Below are positions 7,627 through 8,865 of a stretch of 8,865 nt of DNA, piece by piece (the stretch's first letter is position 1; each line of letters opens with the position of its first letter). The stretch is from Sphaerochaetaceae bacterium (GTDB lineage Bacteria > Spirochaetota > Spirochaetia > Sphaerochaetales > Sphaerochaetaceae), in the NCBI GenBank assembly GCA_023231265.1, contig JALNVT010000092.1:1-8865 (forward strand), written 5' to 3'. The notes under the pieces were generated by a model. That model did no database searches, was not told where the DNA came from, and saw only the letters and a program-made list of their open reading frames with translations. The position numbers and the translations under genes were made by a program.

Positions 7627-7649
7627 AGAGGAAGGCAGAACCTTCCTCT
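7627..7649 (-). terminator. Intrinsic terminator of the glycerol dehydrogenase gene
   Basis: A perfect 9-bp stem (7627-7635 with 7641-7649) has a 5-nt loop. Read on the minus strand it is followed by TTTTTATTT. It starts 18 nt beyond the dehydrogenase stop codon and upstream of the DUF72 promoter, so the two genes are probably separate transcripts. Confidence 0.88.
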
Positions 7650-7667
7650 ATCATCAATGGATTTGAT

Positions 7668-8777
7668 TTAATCTTCGTCAATATCTCTGTAGTAATGACC
7701 CATAGCATCAGCTGCCATTATTGCATCATATACAATTTGAGAGTCAACAGGGAAAGGCATGTTATGAAGAGTGTCACCATCAGCGCAAGCAATCTCTGCA
7801 ACCTTTCTGATTTCCTCTTCCTTGATCTCTTTTATTCCAAGTTCTTCCAAAGTTACAGGAAGACCAAGTTCAAGACAGAATTCAATAACTTCTTCCAATT
7901 CCTCTCTGTCTGCATTTTCTAAAATAAGTTGAGTCAGAGTACCAAATGCAACTTTCTCACCATGATACATCTGATGTGTCTCTTCAATGCAAGTCAATCC
8001 ATTGTGTATTGCATGAGCTGCAGCAAGACCTGCTGATTCAAAACCTACTCCAGAAAGATATGTATTGGCTTCAATGACATCTTCTACAGCTGGAGTACAG
8101 TTTCCACCTTTAACAGCAATCATTGCTTTGTAGCCGTTTTCTAAAATTGTATCATAACACAGTCTTGCAAGTGAAAGTGCTGCTAAGGAGCATGTTCCAC
8201 CAACACAGTTTTGAGCATTTGAAGCTTTACAAGCTCTTGCTTCAAAATATGTAGCTAGAGCATCACCCAAACCACTTACCAAAAGTCTAACAGGAGCTTT
8301 AGCTATAACAGCTGTATCCATGATGACCATGTTTGGGTTTGATGGTAAGAATAAATAAGATTCAAAAACACCTTCATCAGAGTAGATAACTGATAGAGCT
8401 GAGCAAGGAGCATCACTGCTTGCAATTGTAGGACAGATGATTGTAGGTAATTTTGAGTAATGAGCTGCAGCTTTTGCAGTATCCAATGCCTTACCGCCAC
8501 CAACACCAATTATGGATGTTGCACCAACTTTTTTTGCTTCCTCTTGAACTCTTTTGATCTCTTTCTGTGAGCATTCGCCATTGAAGAAACAGAATGTGAT
8601 TTTTGCACCTTCGACTTCTTTAGCGCTATCTTCTATTAATTTACCAACTCTTTTATATCCTCTTTCTGTAATCAAAACTAAAAGATCTGTTGATAAATTC
8701 TTAGCAAAGTCTGCTAAATGTGATAATGAATCTCTCTGCTGAACGTAGCGAGAAGGGCTGCCAATAATTTTTGCCAT
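7668..8777 (-). CDS. gldA: Glycerol dehydrogenase, NAD-dependent, metal-containing
   Basis: This 369-aa cytosolic enzyme belongs to the iron-containing/group III alcohol dehydrogenases and most resembles GldA (EC 1.1.1.6), which interconverts glycerol and dihydroxyacetone with NAD. The N-terminal nucleotide-binding half contains the Gly-rich GVGGGKALDTAK (91-102) and PTIASSDAPCSALSV (116-130). The metal site is intact: D172 in GLGDALAT, H255 in AAHAIHNG and H272 in MYHGEKVAFG, at about the positions of the three zinc ligands of known GldA enzymes. Length is normal for the family. The start is supported by AAGGAAA (8790-8784), about 8 nt before the ATG. The gene is monocistronic within the window. 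No glycerol kinase, dihydroxyacetone kinase or facilitator lies next to it here, so whether it acts in glycerol oxidation or in reducing dihydroxyacetone or similar ketones is open. Confidence 0.93.
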   Translation of the reverse strand: MAKIIGSPSRYVQQRDSLSHLADFAKNLSTDLLVLITERGYKRVGKLIEDSAKEVEGAKITFCFFNGECSQKEIKRVQEEAKKVGATSIIGVGGGKALDTAKAAAHYSKLPTIICPTIASSDAPCSALSVIYSDEGVFESYLFLPSNPNMVIMDTAVIAKAPVRLLVSGLGDALATYFEARACKASNAQNCVGGTCSLAALSLARLCYDTILENGYKAMIAVKGGNCTPAVEDVIEANTYLSGVGFESAGLAAAHAIHNGLTCIEETHQMYHGEKVAFGTLTQLILENADREELEEVIEFCLELGLPVTLEELGIKEIKEEEIRKVAEIACADGDTLHNMPFPVDSQIVYDAIMAADAMGHYYRDIDED

Positions 8778-8812
8778 TGTGTATTTCCTTTTGGTTAATT
8801 TGAATTGTTATG

Positions 8813-8841
8813 ATTATACAATAGAAATCGATAAAAAATAA
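8813..8841 (-). promoter_or_regulatory. Promoter of the glycerol dehydrogenase gene
   Basis: On the minus strand a perfect TATAAT (8818-8813) is preceded, 17 bp away, by a poor -35 (TTATTT, 8841-8836) within very A/T-rich DNA. The predicted start near 8806 leaves a leader of about 29 nt containing the SD site. The weak -35 suggests help from an activator or from an A/T-rich UP-type element, which is inference. Confidence 0.55.
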
Positions 8842-8861
8842 ATAGATAAACATTTATTTTT
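8834..8861. repeat. A/T-only inverted repeat over the dehydrogenase -35 region
   Basis: AAAAATAAAT (8834-8843) and ATTTATTTTT (8852-8861) form a perfect 10-bp inverted repeat with an 8-nt centre. It covers the predicted -35 and extends upstream. It could be an operator for a dimeric regulator, or the terminator of a gene beyond the window's right edge. In such A/T-rich DNA it could also be chance. Confidence 0.4.
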
Positions 8862-8865
8862 ATAT

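Noticed and set aside
8303..8742. Short open frames on both strands inside gldA
   Set aside because: They lie fully within a conserved gene, lack family motifs and show low-complexity composition typical of shadow frames.
1..8865. A defence island, CRISPR array, prophage or mobile element
   Set aside because: No direct repeats, integrase, transposase or defence-family domains are visible, and all six genes are of signalling, metabolic or repair type with uniform composition.

Overview
The window comes from a low-GC bacterium using the standard code (TGG for Trp, TGA as a working stop). The double [4Fe-4S] ferredoxin module, the GldA-type dehydrogenase and the AGA-rich codon use suggest an anaerobic or fermentative lifestyle. 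I lean weakly towards a host-associated spirochaete (Sphaerochaetaceae-like) or a low-GC Bacillota. No marker gene here settles that. All six genes appear complete, and there are no tRNAs, rRNAs, CRISPR arrays or insertion sequences.

Layout: (1) 110-2533 (+) is a large signalling protein with receiver, degenerate GGDEF and intact EAL domains, followed without a break by a complete flavodoxin-like plus 2x[4Fe-4S] ferredoxin protein. (2) A long hairpin at 2552-2586 serves the convergent end shared with (3) 2672-4579 (-), a Uup-like ABC-F ATPase. (4) An 87-bp divergent promoter region at 4580-4666 drives the ABC-F gene leftward and a two-gene operon rightward. The operon is a COG2509-type FAD-dependent oxidoreductase (4667-6208) coupled by an ATGA overlap to a hypoxanthine/deoxyinosine-DNA glycosylase (6205-6681), closed by a terminator at 6689-6708. 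(5) 6732-7517 (-) is a DUF72/YecE protein with its own promoter and Shine-Dalgarno (SD) site. (6) 7668-8777 (-) is a glycerol dehydrogenase with its own promoter and terminator. An A/T palindrome lies over its -35 region at the right edge of the window.

The most unusual item is the first gene. A c-di-GMP phosphodiesterase output joined to a redox flavodoxin/ferredoxin module suggests a direct physical link between redox state and c-di-GMP turnover. Second, the promoter of the flavoenzyme gene is placed so that transcription should start on the A of its ATG, giving a leaderless mRNA. The divergent ABC-F transcript would have a leader of only about 6 nt. In contrast, the dehydrogenase and DUF72 genes have ordinary SD sites. 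The remaining genes look like ordinary housekeeping or accessory genes with no evident shared pathway.
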